Source of the DNA: Tenggerimyces flavus
GTDB taxonomy: Bacteria > Actinomycetota > Actinomycetes > Propionibacteriales > Actinopolymorphaceae
Length of the DNA stretch: 64,000 nt
Direction of reading: 5' to 3'
Assembly (NCBI RefSeq): GCF_016907715.1
Contig: NZ_JAFBCM010000001.1
Span: 7,068,001-7,132,000, forward strand
Shown here: piece after piece, positions 19,413 to 28,680 of the stretch
How the letters are laid out: the number at the start of each line of letters is the position of its first letter
Position numbering within the stretch: position 1 is the stretch's first letter
Made by a program: the position numbers and the translations under genes
Notes under the pieces: generated by a model
The model's database searches: none
What the model saw: the letters and a program-made list of their open reading frames with translations, nothing else
What the model was told of the DNA's origin: nothing

Positions 19413-20602
19413 GCGGCGGCATCACCCCGACCTCTCCGGGCGAGATCCTGGAGCTCATCCGTTCCGGCCAGGTCACCACGCGGCGCGAGCTGCAGGACCT
19501 CACCGGGCTGTCGCGGTCGACCGTCGCGCTGCGGCTGGCGCCGTTGATCGCCAACGGGTACGTGCGTGCGCGGGTGCGCCGGTCGGGGTCGGCAGGACGG
19601 CCAGCGAACGCGCTGTCGTTCGACGAGACCGGCAAGCTCATCCTCGCCGCGGACCTCGGGGCGACCCACGGCCGGTACGCGCTAACCGATGCCGCGGGGA
19701 CCGTTCTCGCGGAGTCGGCGGGTGAGCTGTCGATCGGGTCGCCGCCGCAGACCGTACTGCGGACGGTGATCCGGCGCTTCCGCGACCTGATCCGCCGCAC
19801 TGATCGTCCCGTCGGCCAGCTGGCGGGGATCGGGATCGGCGTTCCGGGGCCAGTGGACTACGCCCGAGGGCGGCCGGTCCAGCCTCCGATCATGCCGGGC
19901 TGGCATGACTATCCGGTGGCTGCCGAGCTGTCCGCGGCGTTCGACTGCCCGGCGTTCGTGGACAACGACGCGAACATCATGGGGCTCGGCGAGATGCGGA
20001 CGCACTATCGCGAGGAAGCGAGCCTGCTGTTCGTCAAGGTGAGCACGGGAATCGGTGCCGGCGTGATCCTGTCGGGGCGGCCGCAGCACGGGGTCGCGGG
20101 AGCCGCCGGCGACATCGGACACATTCGCATCGCCCACCCTGTCGAAGGCCGACGCTGCGCCTGCGGAGCGTCCGGATGCCTGGCCGCCCACGCGAGCGGT
20201 GCCGCGTTGGCGCGACGGCTGTCGGACGCCGGCTTGCCAGCCGTGTCTAGCCTGGACGTCGTTCGTCTCGTCCACGAAGGGCATCCGGACGCGATCGAGG
20301 CCGTCCGCACGGCCGGATCACTGCTCGGCGAAGTGCTGTCGACCGCGATCGCCTTGCTCAACCCGTCCGTCCTCGTGCTCGGCGGCGACCTGGTGCTGAC
20401 CCACGAACACTTCCTGCTGAGCGTGCGACAGGCGATCTACGAACGGACCGTGCCACTAGCCACTCGTGACCTGGCGATCGCCGGAAGCCAACTCGGCATC
20501 CGCGCCGGAGTGGAGGGCGCGCGACACATGGTGGTCGACGAAGTCTTCTCCGCTGAGGCAGTCGACGCTCGCCTTGAGACCCTGGAGACCGCCGGTGGTT
20601 GA
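19409..20602 (+). CDS. ROK family transcriptional regulator
   Basis: 397 residues. N-terminal winged helix (about 10-60: EILELIRSGQVTTRRELQDL, GLSRSTVALRLAPLIANGYV) followed by a ROK sugar-kinase-like domain: ADLGATHGRYAL (phosphate-binding loop), GIGIGVPGPVD, VDNDANIMGLGE, GIGAGVILSG, GHIRI and the zinc motif CACGASGCLAAHA. Such proteins repress sugar operons and sense sugars through the ROK domain. Last gene of the ABC operon, coupled by ATGA. Target and ligand are inferred from context only. Confidence 0.92.
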   Translation: MSGGITPTSPGEILELIRSGQVTTRRELQDLTGLSRSTVALRLAPLIANGYVRARVRRSGSAGRPANALSFDETGKLILAADLGATHGRYALTDAAGTVLAESAGELSIGSPPQTVLRTVIRRFRDLIRRTDRPVGQLAGIGIGVPGPVDYARGRPVQPPIMPGWHDYPVAAELSAAFDCPAFVDNDANIMGLGEMRTHYREEASLLFVKVSTGIGAGVILSGRPQHGVAGAAGDIGHIRIAHPVEGRRCACGASGCLAAHASGAALARRLSDAGLPAVSSLDVVRLVHEGHPDAIEAVRTAGSLLGEVLSTAIALLNPSVLVLGGDLVLTHEHFLLSVRQAIYERTVPLATRDLAIAGSQLGIRAGVEGARHMVVDEVFSAEAVDARLETLETAGG

Positions 20603-20762
20603 GACCCGCACTCGCGGTCGGAGCATCGTGCGCGTCTTCGATCGCAGAGCTCCCCTCACCCCATGTCGGGCGAGTCCTGGCGGCTCGGCAGCTAGCGTGC
20701 GATGACCAGCACGGTAGTCCCGGCCTGTTCGATGCTGTGGGCTGCACGTCTGTCAACGCCGG

Positions 20763-21405
20763 TCACCTGCCGCGCGGCCCATCCGGTGAGATGGTGGCGG
20801 TGCAGTGATTGGGTAACGGTCGCTGCGAGCGCGTCACGGGACAGGCATCGTGTGCCAGCCCTGGACAGGTCGAGGACGACGGAACGGACCCGGGTAGCGT
20901 AGAGGGACTCCTCCTCGTCGGCTTCCGCGCCGGCGTCAGACCCAGCGCCTCACAGGTACCCCGGAGTCCCGGGTCCACCGAGAGGTCTCCCGGCACTCCG
21001 TCCCTGTCAGTGACGCAGCCGACGAGCGACGGGGTCATGCGCGGAAACCGAAGATCGCGAGCATCCCCGACATCGCCAGTCCGCCACAGATCGCGGCAAG
21101 TCTGGACAGGATCCGTGGCGGTGAGACGAACTCCGTGGACAATCGTGGCATCGGACCCGCGAACGGCGCGGTCGTTACATTGAACCATCGTGGTGTCACC
21201 AGCTCCGCCGACGGTGAACACCCCGGCGGCTGCCACCCGCACCGAGCCCGAGGCCGGAAGCGATCGTGGCTGCGGCGAACATTCCGAGGACGTGCGCTCG
21301 CTGTGGCCGCCTGCGACGATGCACAGACAGCTCGGACAGCAGGTGCTCGCGGCGTACAGCCGTTCGACCGGCAGGCAGGTTGCGCTCTAGTGGAAGCCTC
21401 GTCAT
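20763..21405 (-). pseudogene. CU044_5270-like membrane protein, frameshifted
   Basis: ATG 21405 overlaps the stop of the truncated sigma factor (ATGA). The N-terminus MTRLPLERNLPAGRTAVR is like the cytoplasmic start of CU044_5270-type proteins encoded next to ECF sigma factors, followed by a hydrophobic stretch (MFAAATIASGLGLGAGG). The frame stops at 21196, and a matching C-terminal part (VQTCRDLWRTGDV, TPSLVGCVTDRDG, GTCEALGL) continues in another frame to 20763. Some central sequence also seems missing. Probably dead together with the sigma gene. Confidence 0.5.
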
Positions 21406-21644
21406 CCTCGCATCTCCTCGGTGCTTGCCCGCAACGCTCCGGGGCGCTGGGCGGATTCCTGATGGTCAACCTCGGCGAGCCGCGCTCTGGCGCGGGCCAG
21501 CCGCGACCGGACGGTTCCAACGGGCACGGCGAGCGCGATCGCCGCCTCGGCGTAGCTGAGGCCGTCCCAAACGCACAGAGCTAAGACGTCTCGCTGCGAA
21601 CCTGGCAGCTTGCCGATCTCGTGCAAGACGGTTCCTATGGTGGC
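21402..21644 (-). pseudogene. ECF RNA polymerase sigma factor, 3' part only
   Basis: From the edge of the IS3 arm the minus strand reads EIGKLPGSQRDVLALCVWDG then LSYAEAAIALAVPVGTVRSR, a clear sigma-70 region 4 (DNA-binding helix-turn-helix for the -35 element). Region 2 is absent: the gene is cut at 21645 by the composite mobile element. I could not find the missing N-terminal half beyond the element's other end (26090-26385), so insertion was accompanied by deletion or rearrangement. Confidence 0.75.
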
Positions 21645-21680
21645 GCTGACCCGCTTTGACGGACACGGTGGTTGTATCGG

Positions 21681-22166
21681 TCAGGCCGCGCAGGTGGTGG
21701 CGGTGGTTTCGTAGGCGGTGGGGCTGAGGTAGCCGAGTGTGGAGTGTCTTCGTCTGGTGTTGTACCAGCCTTCGATGTAGTCGAAGATCGCGGCACGGAG
21801 GGCGGTGTGTGATGGCCAGGATCGGTTGTCGATCAGCTCTGTTTTGATGGTGGCGAAGAACGACTCGGCGAGGGCTTTGTCCCAGCACTGTCCGGTGCGT
21901 CCGACCGACAAGGTGACGCCTAATGCTGTTGCTGCGTGGGTGAACTGGGCCGAGGTGTACTGGCAGCCGCGGTCAGAGTGGAAGATCACCCCAGCGGTCG
22001 GGCGACGCGCGGCCACGGCGTTGCGGAGGGCCTGCTCGTCCAGATCGGTGCGCAGGTGGTCGGCCATCGCCCAGCCCACCACACGGCGAGAGGCGATATC
22101 GATCACGGTGGCCATGACATAGCGGGGTAGGCCCATCCTTCCCAGGTGCGGATGTAGGTGATGTCC
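21681..22166 (-). pseudogene. IS3-family transposase OrfB, C-terminal fragment (left arm)
   Basis: Reads the DDE core of IS3-type integrases: ATVIDIASRRVVGWAMADHL, FHSDRGCQYTS, WDKALAESFFATIKTELI, FDYIEGWYNTRRRHSTLGYL. The part upstream of DITYIRTWEGWAY is missing at the RIT junction, and about 10 surplus bases (CCCGCTATGTCATGG in place of a short codon run) put WEGWAY and ATVID in different frames. The same defect is present in the right arm, so the frameshift predates the duplication. Confidence 0.85.
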
Positions 22167-22246
22167 TATGCCGACCTTCGGTTTATGCCGACGTCGCGGG
22201 CGACGGTGCGTGCCGGTGGGGCTTCGGGGCTGGGGAGGTCGGCATA
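22167..22246. repeat. RIT left terminus with TATGCCGAC motifs
   Basis: TATGCCGAC occurs at 22167 and 22184, then inverted as GTCGGCATA at 22238-22246, one base before the stop of the last recombinase. The other terminus (25487-25567) carries the mirror arrangement with the same 17-bp step and nearly the same gap (45 versus 46 bp). These are probable recombinase binding sites. Confidence 0.75.
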
Positions 22247-22247
22247 G

Positions 22248-23237
22248 TCAGAGGGCCGTGAGCCAGGCGAGGATGTCGGGCTCAGGCTGGTAGGTGCCGG
22301 GTCTCACGTCGGGTGGCCTGGTTCGGTCGATGGCGGCCTGTTTGATGGCCATGTCGGCGTGGAGGTAGGCGTCGGTGCTGTGGGTGTCGGCGTGTCCGAG
22401 CCAGAGCGCGATGACGGAGACGTCGACTCCGGCGGCGAGGAGGTTCATCGCCGCGGTGTGCCGCAGTGTGTGCATCGTGACGTGCTTGCCGGCGAGGCTC
22501 GGGCAGGTCGTCGTTGCGGTGATGAGGTGTTTGGCGAGCCGGTGCTCGAGCGCGTCGCGGGACAAGGGTTGCCCGTGGGGACCGCAGAACAGCGCAGTGC
22601 CGGGGCGGTTGATCCGTTCTGCGAGGTAAGTGGTCATGATGGCCACGGCTGCTCGGGTCAGCGGGGTGACGCGTTGGCGTCGCCCTTTGCCGGTGCAGGC
22701 AACGTGGGGGCCTGCGCCGAGGTGGACGTCGTCGACGGTCAGGGAGCAGATCTCGCTGATCCGTAGACCGGTCTGCACTGTCAGGGCCAGCAGGGCGTGG
22801 TCGCGTCGCCCGGTCCAATTCGTGGCGTCGGGTGCGGCGAGGAGTGTGTCGACCTCGTCGGTGGTGAGGAACTCGATGACAGCCCTGGTTGTGCGTTTGG
22901 GTGGGATCGCGAGGACTTGGGTGATCGTGGCGGCGTGCTCGGGATGGTCGGGCAGTGCCCGGGCGAGCACGGAGCGGATCGCAGTCAGTCGGGCGTTGCG
23001 TGTCCTGGCGCTGTTGCCACGCTCGTGTTCGAGGTGGTCGAGGAACCCGGCGACGTTCGTTGCGGTGATGGCGTCGAAGTCGAGTGCGTCCGCAGGAACC
23101 CCGAGCGTCGCAGTCAGGTGCTTCAGCAGCAGCCGCCACGTGTCGCGGTAGGACGTGATCGTGTTGGCGGACAGGTCGCGCTGGGTGTGCGCGAAGGTCG
23201 TGAAGTATGCCTGCAGACTGGCGGCCAGAGCGTTCAT
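22248..23237 (-). CDS. RIT element tyrosine recombinase, third gene (RitC-like)
   Basis: 329 residues. SAM-like N-terminal domain (about 1-110, SANTITSYRDTWRLLLKHL) and catalytic domain with the full set: Arg in QTGLRISEICSL, Lys in CTGKGRRQRVTPL, HTLRHTAAM, LGHADTHSTDAYLHAD (Tyr nucleophile). Such enzymes cut and rejoin DNA through a 3'-phosphotyrosine. ATG overlaps the previous stop (ATGA). Together with the two upstream genes it forms the conserved trio of RIT elements. Confidence 0.93.
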   Translation of the reverse strand: MNALAASLQAYFTTFAHTQRDLSANTITSYRDTWRLLLKHLTATLGVPADALDFDAITATNVAGFLDHLEHERGNSARTRNARLTAIRSVLARALPDHPEHAATITQVLAIPPKRTTRAVIEFLTTDEVDTLLAAPDATNWTGRRDHALLALTVQTGLRISEICSLTVDDVHLGAGPHVACTGKGRRQRVTPLTRAAVAIMTTYLAERINRPGTALFCGPHGQPLSRDALEHRLAKHLITATTTCPSLAGKHVTMHTLRHTAAMNLLAAGVDVSVIALWLGHADTHSTDAYLHADMAIKQAAIDRTRPPDVRPGTYQPEPDILAWLTAL

Positions 23238-24199
23238 GACGGTTCTCCTCCGTCACCCTGCTCGTCGGGTTCGAGCATCCCGGCGGCAAGGGCCATGAGC
23301 TCGCCGGTCGCGGTCAGGTACCAGTAGGTGTGGGCGGCATCGGAGTGCCCGAGCCAGGTGGTGAGCAGCGACAGGACCCGGTCGGGATCCCCACCGTGGG
23401 CGTAGGCCGCGGTCATGTGCGCGGTGGCAAAGGTGTGTCTCAGGTCGTGCAGGCGGGGGCGTGCCCTGGCGCGCGGGGTGAGCCCGGCAGCCTCCCTGAC
23501 TCGTTTGAACATGGACTGGAAGGACACGTAGGCGTAGCCGGTCCCCTGGGAGGTCACGAAGACCGGCCCGTGGGGATCGGGCTGGGTGGCTGTGCGGGCA
23601 GGGAGAGCGATGTACTGCTGCAGCGCGGTCGATGTCGACGGGTGGACCGGAACGAGCCGCTCGTGAGACTTGGCAGCCTTGATCACTAACACGTCGTTGT
23701 CGGGGTCGATGTCATCGACTCCCAGGTTCAGCGCTTCGCTGATCCGCAGGCCAGTGGCGGTGAGTAGACCGATAACGGTGCGGAGGGTCGCGGCGATCCG
23801 CTCGTCGGTGAACTCGATGTCGCAGGCGACGAGCAACGCATCGATATCGTTCTGGGTGTAGATGAAGGGAACCGCCCTGGGCTTCCTGGCCGGCAGTAGC
23901 CCGCTGGGGATGACCGGGACGTCGACACCGTTAGCGTTCAGGTAGCCGGCAAAGCGGCGGACCAACGACAGGCGGGTCGCCCACCACGAGGGGTGCGCGT
24001 CGGGATTGAGCCGGGCCCACGTCACGGCGTCGTCGATGGTGAAGGTCTGCCTCTGGCCGCGTGCTTCGAGCCAAGTGCAGAACAGGCCGACCTGCCGTTC
24101 GAGATCGCCCAGCTGGAACCCCAGCGCCCGGCGCATCACCAAGTACTCGTCGAGTCGCTCACGCAACGTCGGCGTCGTCGGGGTTGTCGGCGTCGTCAT
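23234..24199 (-). CDS. RIT element tyrosine recombinase, second gene (RitB-like)
   Basis: 321 residues from ATG 24199, which overlaps the stop of the first recombinase; a longer frame to 24508 is shadow. Unusual N-terminal MTTPTTPTTPTLRERLDEYL run. Catalytic motifs: TATGLRISEALNL, AAKSHERLVPVH, LHDLRHTFATAHM, LGHSDAAHTYWYL. All catalytic residues look intact. Coupled on both sides by four-base overlaps. Confidence 0.93.
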   Translation of the reverse strand: MTTPTTPTTPTLRERLDEYLVMRRALGFQLGDLERQVGLFCTWLEARGQRQTFTIDDAVTWARLNPDAHPSWWATRLSLVRRFAGYLNANGVDVPVIPSGLLPARKPRAVPFIYTQNDIDALLVACDIEFTDERIAATLRTVIGLLTATGLRISEALNLGVDDIDPDNDVLVIKAAKSHERLVPVHPSTSTALQQYIALPARTATQPDPHGPVFVTSQGTGYAYVSFQSMFKRVREAAGLTPRARARPRLHDLRHTFATAHMTAAYAHGGDPDRVLSLLTTWLGHSDAAHTYWYLTATGELMALAAGMLEPDEQGDGGEPS

Positions 24200-25434
24200 C
24201 AGGGCACCTGCCCGAACGGGACGACCAGCTCGCGCAGCGACACCAGGTCGACCTTTGCGTAGGTCATCGTGGTGACGGTGTAGACGTGGCCCAGAAGCTC
24301 CTTGGCTTCGGTCAAGGAGCCACCCGCAGCCAAGACGTCCATCGCGGCGGTGTGCCTCAGCCGGTGCGCGCGGATCTGATCGATCCCGGCCAGGTCTGAC
24401 AGTCGCGCGATGATCCCCGAGAGCCCCGCGACCGTCATCATCTGGCGCGGTGCCCTCAGCCGCACAAACACCGCCCTGTCCAGCGCGGGTGGTCGTAGTC
24501 GCAGCCACGCTTCCAGCGCCTGGCCCACGTCGACCGGGAGCGGCAGCGTGTGCTCGCGGCCCTTGCCGGTGACCTTCAGGAGTCCGCTGGCCCAGTCGAT
24601 GTCGTCGAGCCTGAGACGGGCGGCTTCACCAGCGCGCAGGCCCAGCCGCACCAAGGTCACGACGACGGCCCGGTCCCGTGTCCCGATGGCCGTGGCCGGA
24701 TCGCACACGGCAAGCAAGCCTGCGACCTGCTCGGCGTCCACCCCTCGCGGCACTGAACGTCGCGTCCCAGCAGGCTTGAGGATGCCGCCGGTCAGGTCGC
24801 GGTTGAGGCGGCCGGTGGACAACGCCCACCGCAGTAGACAGCGGACCGATCCGACGATGTGAGCACGAGCTACGACACCATAGGGTCGGCCGCGTTCGGC
24901 GATGTAGGAGTTGACGATGGCCGCGTCGAGCCGGTCCCATTCCACCGACCCGTCAGTGGCGGTCATCTCGTCCAGGAGGCTGGCCGCGTAATGACAGTAG
25001 GCCACGATGGTCTTGTCGGTCAGACCACGCTGTTCACGCATCCAGGAACGCCAGTCCTCCGCCGCGGCCTGGACCGGCGTGAGTTGATCCGGCCTCTTCC
25101 TGGCTGCGCCCAGATAGCCAGCGGACGCCAAGAACCGGCTCATCGTGCCCGTCCAGCGCTGCACGCTGGCGCAGGGAAGTTCTCGGGAGAGTTCAGCTGC
25201 GACGAACTCGGCGAGCACGTCCTCGTCGAGGTCATCGACACCGGCGCCGACTTCCTCCATCCACATGCTCAGCCGCTCCAGCAGGTTGCCGATCCCGGCT
25301 GCTGAACCCAGCGAGTACCCCTGTGCGGCCGACCATGCCGAGCACTCGCCCAGCACCGTTGGCGCCAAGGGACCCACCGCAACCCGTGGGATCCGAACTG
25401 GATACGACCGGGCAGTTGACGATCTCTTCGTCAC
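24199..25434 (-). CDS. RIT element tyrosine recombinase, first gene (RitA-like)
   Basis: 411 residues. GTG 25434 is chosen because GGAGGT lies seven bases ahead; ATG 25440 or GTG 25443 would sit on top of that site. Long N-terminal DNA-binding region (to about 190) and catalytic domain with RLGLRAGEAARLRLDD, TGKGREHTLPL, AHRLRHTAAMDVLAAG, LGHVYTVTTMTYAKVD. Largest of the three recombinases, transcribed first, as in other RIT elements. Confidence 0.92.
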   Translation of the reverse strand: MTKRSSTARSYPVRIPRVAVGPLAPTVLGECSAWSAAQGYSLGSAAGIGNLLERLSMWMEEVGAGVDDLDEDVLAEFVAAELSRELPCASVQRWTGTMSRFLASAGYLGAARKRPDQLTPVQAAAEDWRSWMREQRGLTDKTIVAYCHYAASLLDEMTATDGSVEWDRLDAAIVNSYIAERGRPYGVVARAHIVGSVRCLLRWALSTGRLNRDLTGGILKPAGTRRSVPRGVDAEQVAGLLAVCDPATAIGTRDRAVVVTLVRLGLRAGEAARLRLDDIDWASGLLKVTGKGREHTLPLPVDVGQALEAWLRLRPPALDRAVFVRLRAPRQMMTVAGLSGIIARLSDLAGIDQIRAHRLRHTAAMDVLAAGGSLTEAKELLGHVYTVTTMTYAKVDLVSLRELVVPFGQVP

Positions 25435-25486
25435 GGACATCACCTCCAGACACTCCGTGTCTGAAGGGTCAACCGGGCTACGCGAC

Positions 25487-25567
25487 TATGCCGACCTGCC
25501 GAACCTCAACACCGCCGCTGACCTGCGTCATCGCCAGCGACGTCGGCATATTCCGAAGGTCGGCATA
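25487..25567. repeat. RIT right terminus with TATGCCGAC motifs
   Basis: TATGCCGAC at 25487-25495 and inverted copies GTCGGCATA at 25542-25550 and 25559-25567, ending exactly at the IS3 junction. Mirror image of the left terminus. Confidence 0.75.
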
Positions 25568-26053
25568 GGACATCACCTACATCCGCACCTGGGAAGGATG
25601 GGCCTACCCCGCTATGTCATGGCCACCGTGATCGATATCGCCTCTCGCCGTGTGGTGGGCTGGGCGATGGCCGACCACCTGCGCACCGATCTGGACGAGC
25701 AGGCCCTCCGCAACGCCGTGGCCGCGCGTCGCCCGACGGGCGGGGTGATCTTCCACTCTGACCGCGGCTGCCAGTACACCTCGGCCCAGTTCACCCACGC
25801 AGCAACAGCATTAGGCGTCACCTTGTCGGTCGGACGCACCGGACAGTGCTGGGACAAAGCCCTCGCCGAGTCGTTCTTCGCCACCATCAAAACAGAGCTG
25901 ATCGACAACCGATCCTGGCCATCACACACCGCCCTACGTGCCGCGATCTTCGACTACATCGAAGGCTGGTACAACACCAGACGAAGACACTCCACACTCG
26001 GCTACCTCAGCCCCACCGCCTACGAAACCACCGCCACCACCTGCGCGGCCTGA
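25568..26053 (+). pseudogene. IS3-family transposase OrfB, C-terminal fragment (right arm)
   Basis: Same fragment as 21681-22166 in opposite orientation, with about four substitutions over 522 bp (for example PTG instead of PTA before the GVIFHSDRG motif). It begins inside DITYIRTWEGWAY, carries the same internal frameshift, and ends TTCAA* 36 bp before the IS end at 26089. Confidence 0.85.
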
Positions 26054-26089
26054 CCGATACAACCACCGTGTCCGTCAAAGCGGGTCAGC

Positions 26090-26385
26090 CCCAGACCACG
26101 ATCACGAATCAGACGATCGCGCCCGCGCTGCGAAATGCAGGTGCAAGCCGCGATCATCGGTGCTGCTCGGCATCGATTGTGCGTGTCGGCGAAGGCTTCG
26201 GTCACGGAAGACCATGTCAACGAATCGCTCGGCTGACGCGGTTCGCTCGACGGTGGTCCCCTCACCACGGTCGCCAAACGACTCCGAGTCCCTCGGCGCG
26301 AGGCCGGGCCCGCTGTGAAGCGGGCTCGGTAACGGGTCCGCCGGCTGGTGACGTTCGTTCTGCTGGTCGTCTTCGCGACGGCCAC
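26090..26385. other. No recognisable gene
   Basis: This stretch sits between the composite element and the penicillin-binding protein stop. I see no convincing reading frame on either strand, and in particular no sigma-factor region 2, which should be here if the element had simply inserted into the sigma gene. Confidence 0.5.
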
Positions 26386-28680
26386 CTAGCCTGAGACGTT
26401 GATCACGACCCAGTTGCCGCGTGCCCACAACGTCCCCGCGACCGGACTCTGACGGGCGACACCCCCCTTCGACCACGGTGCGCGAACCGGCTCGCCCAGG
26501 AGGACGACAAAACCGGCTTGCTCCAGCAGCTCGCGTGCCTCCTCGGCGCTGTCGCCGAGGACGTTCGGTATCTGGACTTCGTGCGTCTCGAAGGCCGGTG
26601 GGACCGGAGTCACCGGATGGGGGCTCGGCTTAAGTCCGAGAGCACCGCTCATCGCTCCGAGCCAGATTGGGCCGGCCAGTCGGCCGCCCCAGACGTCGTT
26701 CGAGCCGCGCCGTTGGCCGCCGATCCGCTGTCCGAGCAGGGTTCGCAGAGGTGTGTGGGCGTCCTGGACGACCGCGTAAGCGGCCAGCTCAGTGGTGTAT
26801 CCGGCGAATGAGACTGCCTGGCGTTCGTTGTTGGTGCCGGTCTTGCCGGCGGCTTGGTGCCCCTCCAGATGCATCCGGCGTCCCGTCCGTCCAGGGTCGT
26901 CGCCGTCGATGACCTGCCGCAGCACCGAGGTCACGCCGTCCGCGACGTATGGCCGCAGCACTTGACGGCACCCGGGCGTGCGGATGGGAACGCGGTTGAG
27001 CTTGCGGTCGAGGACCTTCGTGACAGCGGTCGCGTTGCAGTGCTTGCCGCGGGCGGCGAACGTCGCGTACGCCTCGGCCATGGACAGCGGTGTGACCTCG
27101 TTGACGCCGAGCGTGAACGAGCCGACCTGCTTCAACGGTTTGCCGTCACCGCGCTTGATGCCGGCGTTGGCGGCGATCGTCGCCGGGGCGCAGAGACCGG
27201 TCTGTCGTTCGAGGTTGACGAAGAAGGTGTTGACCGACCTGACCGTTCCCCTGACGAGGTCGACCACCGGAGAGCCCGGGTCGGTGGAATTGGACACCCT
27301 CCACGGCCGGTCGTCCCGCCAAGCTCCCCGGCAGGTCGGGATCCGTTCGAGGGCGGGGACCACCAGAGTCTGAGGCGAGGGGAGCCGGGCGTGGACGGAA
27401 ATGCCTTGTTGGATGGCGGCGGCGAGTACGAACGTCTTGAACGTCGAGCCCGGCTGCACCCCGATGCCGCCGTTGAAATTCTGCCCGACATTGTAGTTGA
27501 CGTACGTCTTGCCCCTGCCCTCGCCGTAGCGTCGGCTCTGCGCCATTGCCTTGATGTAGCCGGTGCCGGGCTGGACCATCGACACCGCCGAGAACACCGC
27601 GTCGGTGGCGCGCACCTGCTGGTCGATCGATCGCTGCGCCGCGTCCTGGGCCTTCGGGTCGATCGTGGTGTAGATCGCTAGACCGCCCTCTTCGATGAAC
27701 TTCATGCGCTCCCGCTTGGTCCGACCGAGGGACGGGTCGTTGAGCAGAACCTGCAGCGCGTAGTCACAGAAGAACGGGTACTTGGAGTTGAAGCAACCGC
27801 GGCGGGTCTCGTTGATCTTCAGCCAGAGCCCGGCCTTGCGGTACTTGTTGTAGTGATGTGCGGTGATGTAGCCGAGGTCGTGCATCCGGGAGAGCACCAA
27901 GTTGCGCCGAGTAATGACCGGCTTCCAGTTCTTCACGGGGTCGAGGCCGTTGGGGTCGCGCACAAGGGCCGCGAGCATCGCCGACTGGATCAGGTTGAGC
28001 TTCTTCGCCGTGGTACTGAAGAAGTGCTTTGCGGCTGCCTCCACGCCGTACACACTGGCGCCGAAGTAGACGATGTTCAGGTACTTCTCCAGGATCTCGT
28101 CCTTGGAGTGCTTCTCCTCCAGCCCGACGGCGTAGCGCAGCTCCTGCAGCTTGCGCTCGTAAGTGTCGTCGGTGACCTTGTCCTTCTCCGCCTGGGTGGT
28201 AGCCGACTCGAACAGGACGAGCTTCACGTACTGCTGGGTGATGGACGAACCACCCTGCTGGATCGAGCCACCGGCCTGCTGGTTGCGGACGAGCGCCCGC
28301 ATGGTGCCGCGGAGGTCGAGCGGGCCGTGTTCATAGAACCGGGCGTCCTCGATCGAGATGATCGCCTTCTGCATCGTCCTGGAGATCTCGGTGAGCGGCA
28401 CGTTCTTGCGGTTCTCGTCGTAGAACGTGGCTAGCTTCTTGCCCGTACCGTCGAACATCACGCTCGACTCCGGCAGCGGCGGCTCGGGGAGCACGCTCGG
28501 CAGGCTCTCGAAGCTGTCGATGGCGGCGCGGGTGGTGACCCCGATTGCCCCGGCGAGCGGGATGACCAAACCGGCGACGAGCACACCGGCGAGCCCGCTC
28601 ACCACGACGAACATAGCGAGCTGCATGACGACCACACGGGGTCCCCTCGGCCAGAGCCTCGATCTGCGCCTCGGTGACAT
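26386..28680 (-). CDS. Bifunctional penicillin-binding protein (class A) with PASTA domain
   Basis: 764 residues from ATG 28680, with GGAAGG eight bases upstream; GTG 28701 has no site. One membrane segment (VVVMQLAMFVVVSGLAGVLV), glycosyltransferase family 51 domain (catalytic Glu in ISIEDARFYEHGPLDL; GGSSITQQYVK; YLNIVYFG), then transpeptidase with PGSTFK (active Ser), RSVNTF (SxN) and AAGKTGTNN (KTG). The C-terminal 70 residues form one PASTA repeat (VQIPNVLGDSAEEARELLEQ). It polymerises and cross-links peptidoglycan at the outer face of the membrane. Appears intact despite mobile DNA on both sides. Confidence 0.95.
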   Translation of the reverse strand: MSPRRRSRLWPRGPRVVVMQLAMFVVVSGLAGVLVAGLVIPLAGAIGVTTRAAIDSFESLPSVLPEPPLPESSVMFDGTGKKLATFYDENRKNVPLTEISRTMQKAIISIEDARFYEHGPLDLRGTMRALVRNQQAGGSIQQGGSSITQQYVKLVLFESATTQAEKDKVTDDTYERKLQELRYAVGLEEKHSKDEILEKYLNIVYFGASVYGVEAAAKHFFSTTAKKLNLIQSAMLAALVRDPNGLDPVKNWKPVITRRNLVLSRMHDLGYITAHHYNKYRKAGLWLKINETRRGCFNSKYPFFCDYALQVLLNDPSLGRTKRERMKFIEEGGLAIYTTIDPKAQDAAQRSIDQQVRATDAVFSAVSMVQPGTGYIKAMAQSRRYGEGRGKTYVNYNVGQNFNGGIGVQPGSTFKTFVLAAAIQQGISVHARLPSPQTLVVPALERIPTCRGAWRDDRPWRVSNSTDPGSPVVDLVRGTVRSVNTFFVNLERQTGLCAPATIAANAGIKRGDGKPLKQVGSFTLGVNEVTPLSMAEAYATFAARGKHCNATAVTKVLDRKLNRVPIRTPGCRQVLRPYVADGVTSVLRQVIDGDDPGRTGRRMHLEGHQAAGKTGTNNERQAVSFAGYTTELAAYAVVQDAHTPLRTLLGQRIGGQRRGSNDVWGGRLAGPIWLGAMSGALGLKPSPHPVTPVPPAFETHEVQIPNVLGDSAEEARELLEQAGFVVLLGEPVRAPWSKGGVARQSPVAGTLWARGNWVVINVSG

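Larger units (their letters stand above)
21645..26089. mobile_element. Composite element: inverted IS3 arms around a RIT recombinase trio
   Basis: Two nearly identical 522-bp IS3-family 3' fragments (21645-22166 and 25568-26089) in opposite orientation enclose a 3401-bp core with three overlapping tyrosine recombinase genes, the signature of RIT (recombinase in trio) elements. Both outer ends read GCTGACCCGCTTTGACGG inward, and the IS3-core junction is the same base on both sides. Bases immediately outside the ends differ (ATGGTGGC and CCCAGACC), so no target duplication is seen. Confidence 0.8.

Noticed and set aside
26090-26385. Missing N-terminal half of the interrupted sigma factor
   Set aside because: All minus-strand frames were read; none shows region 2 motifs.
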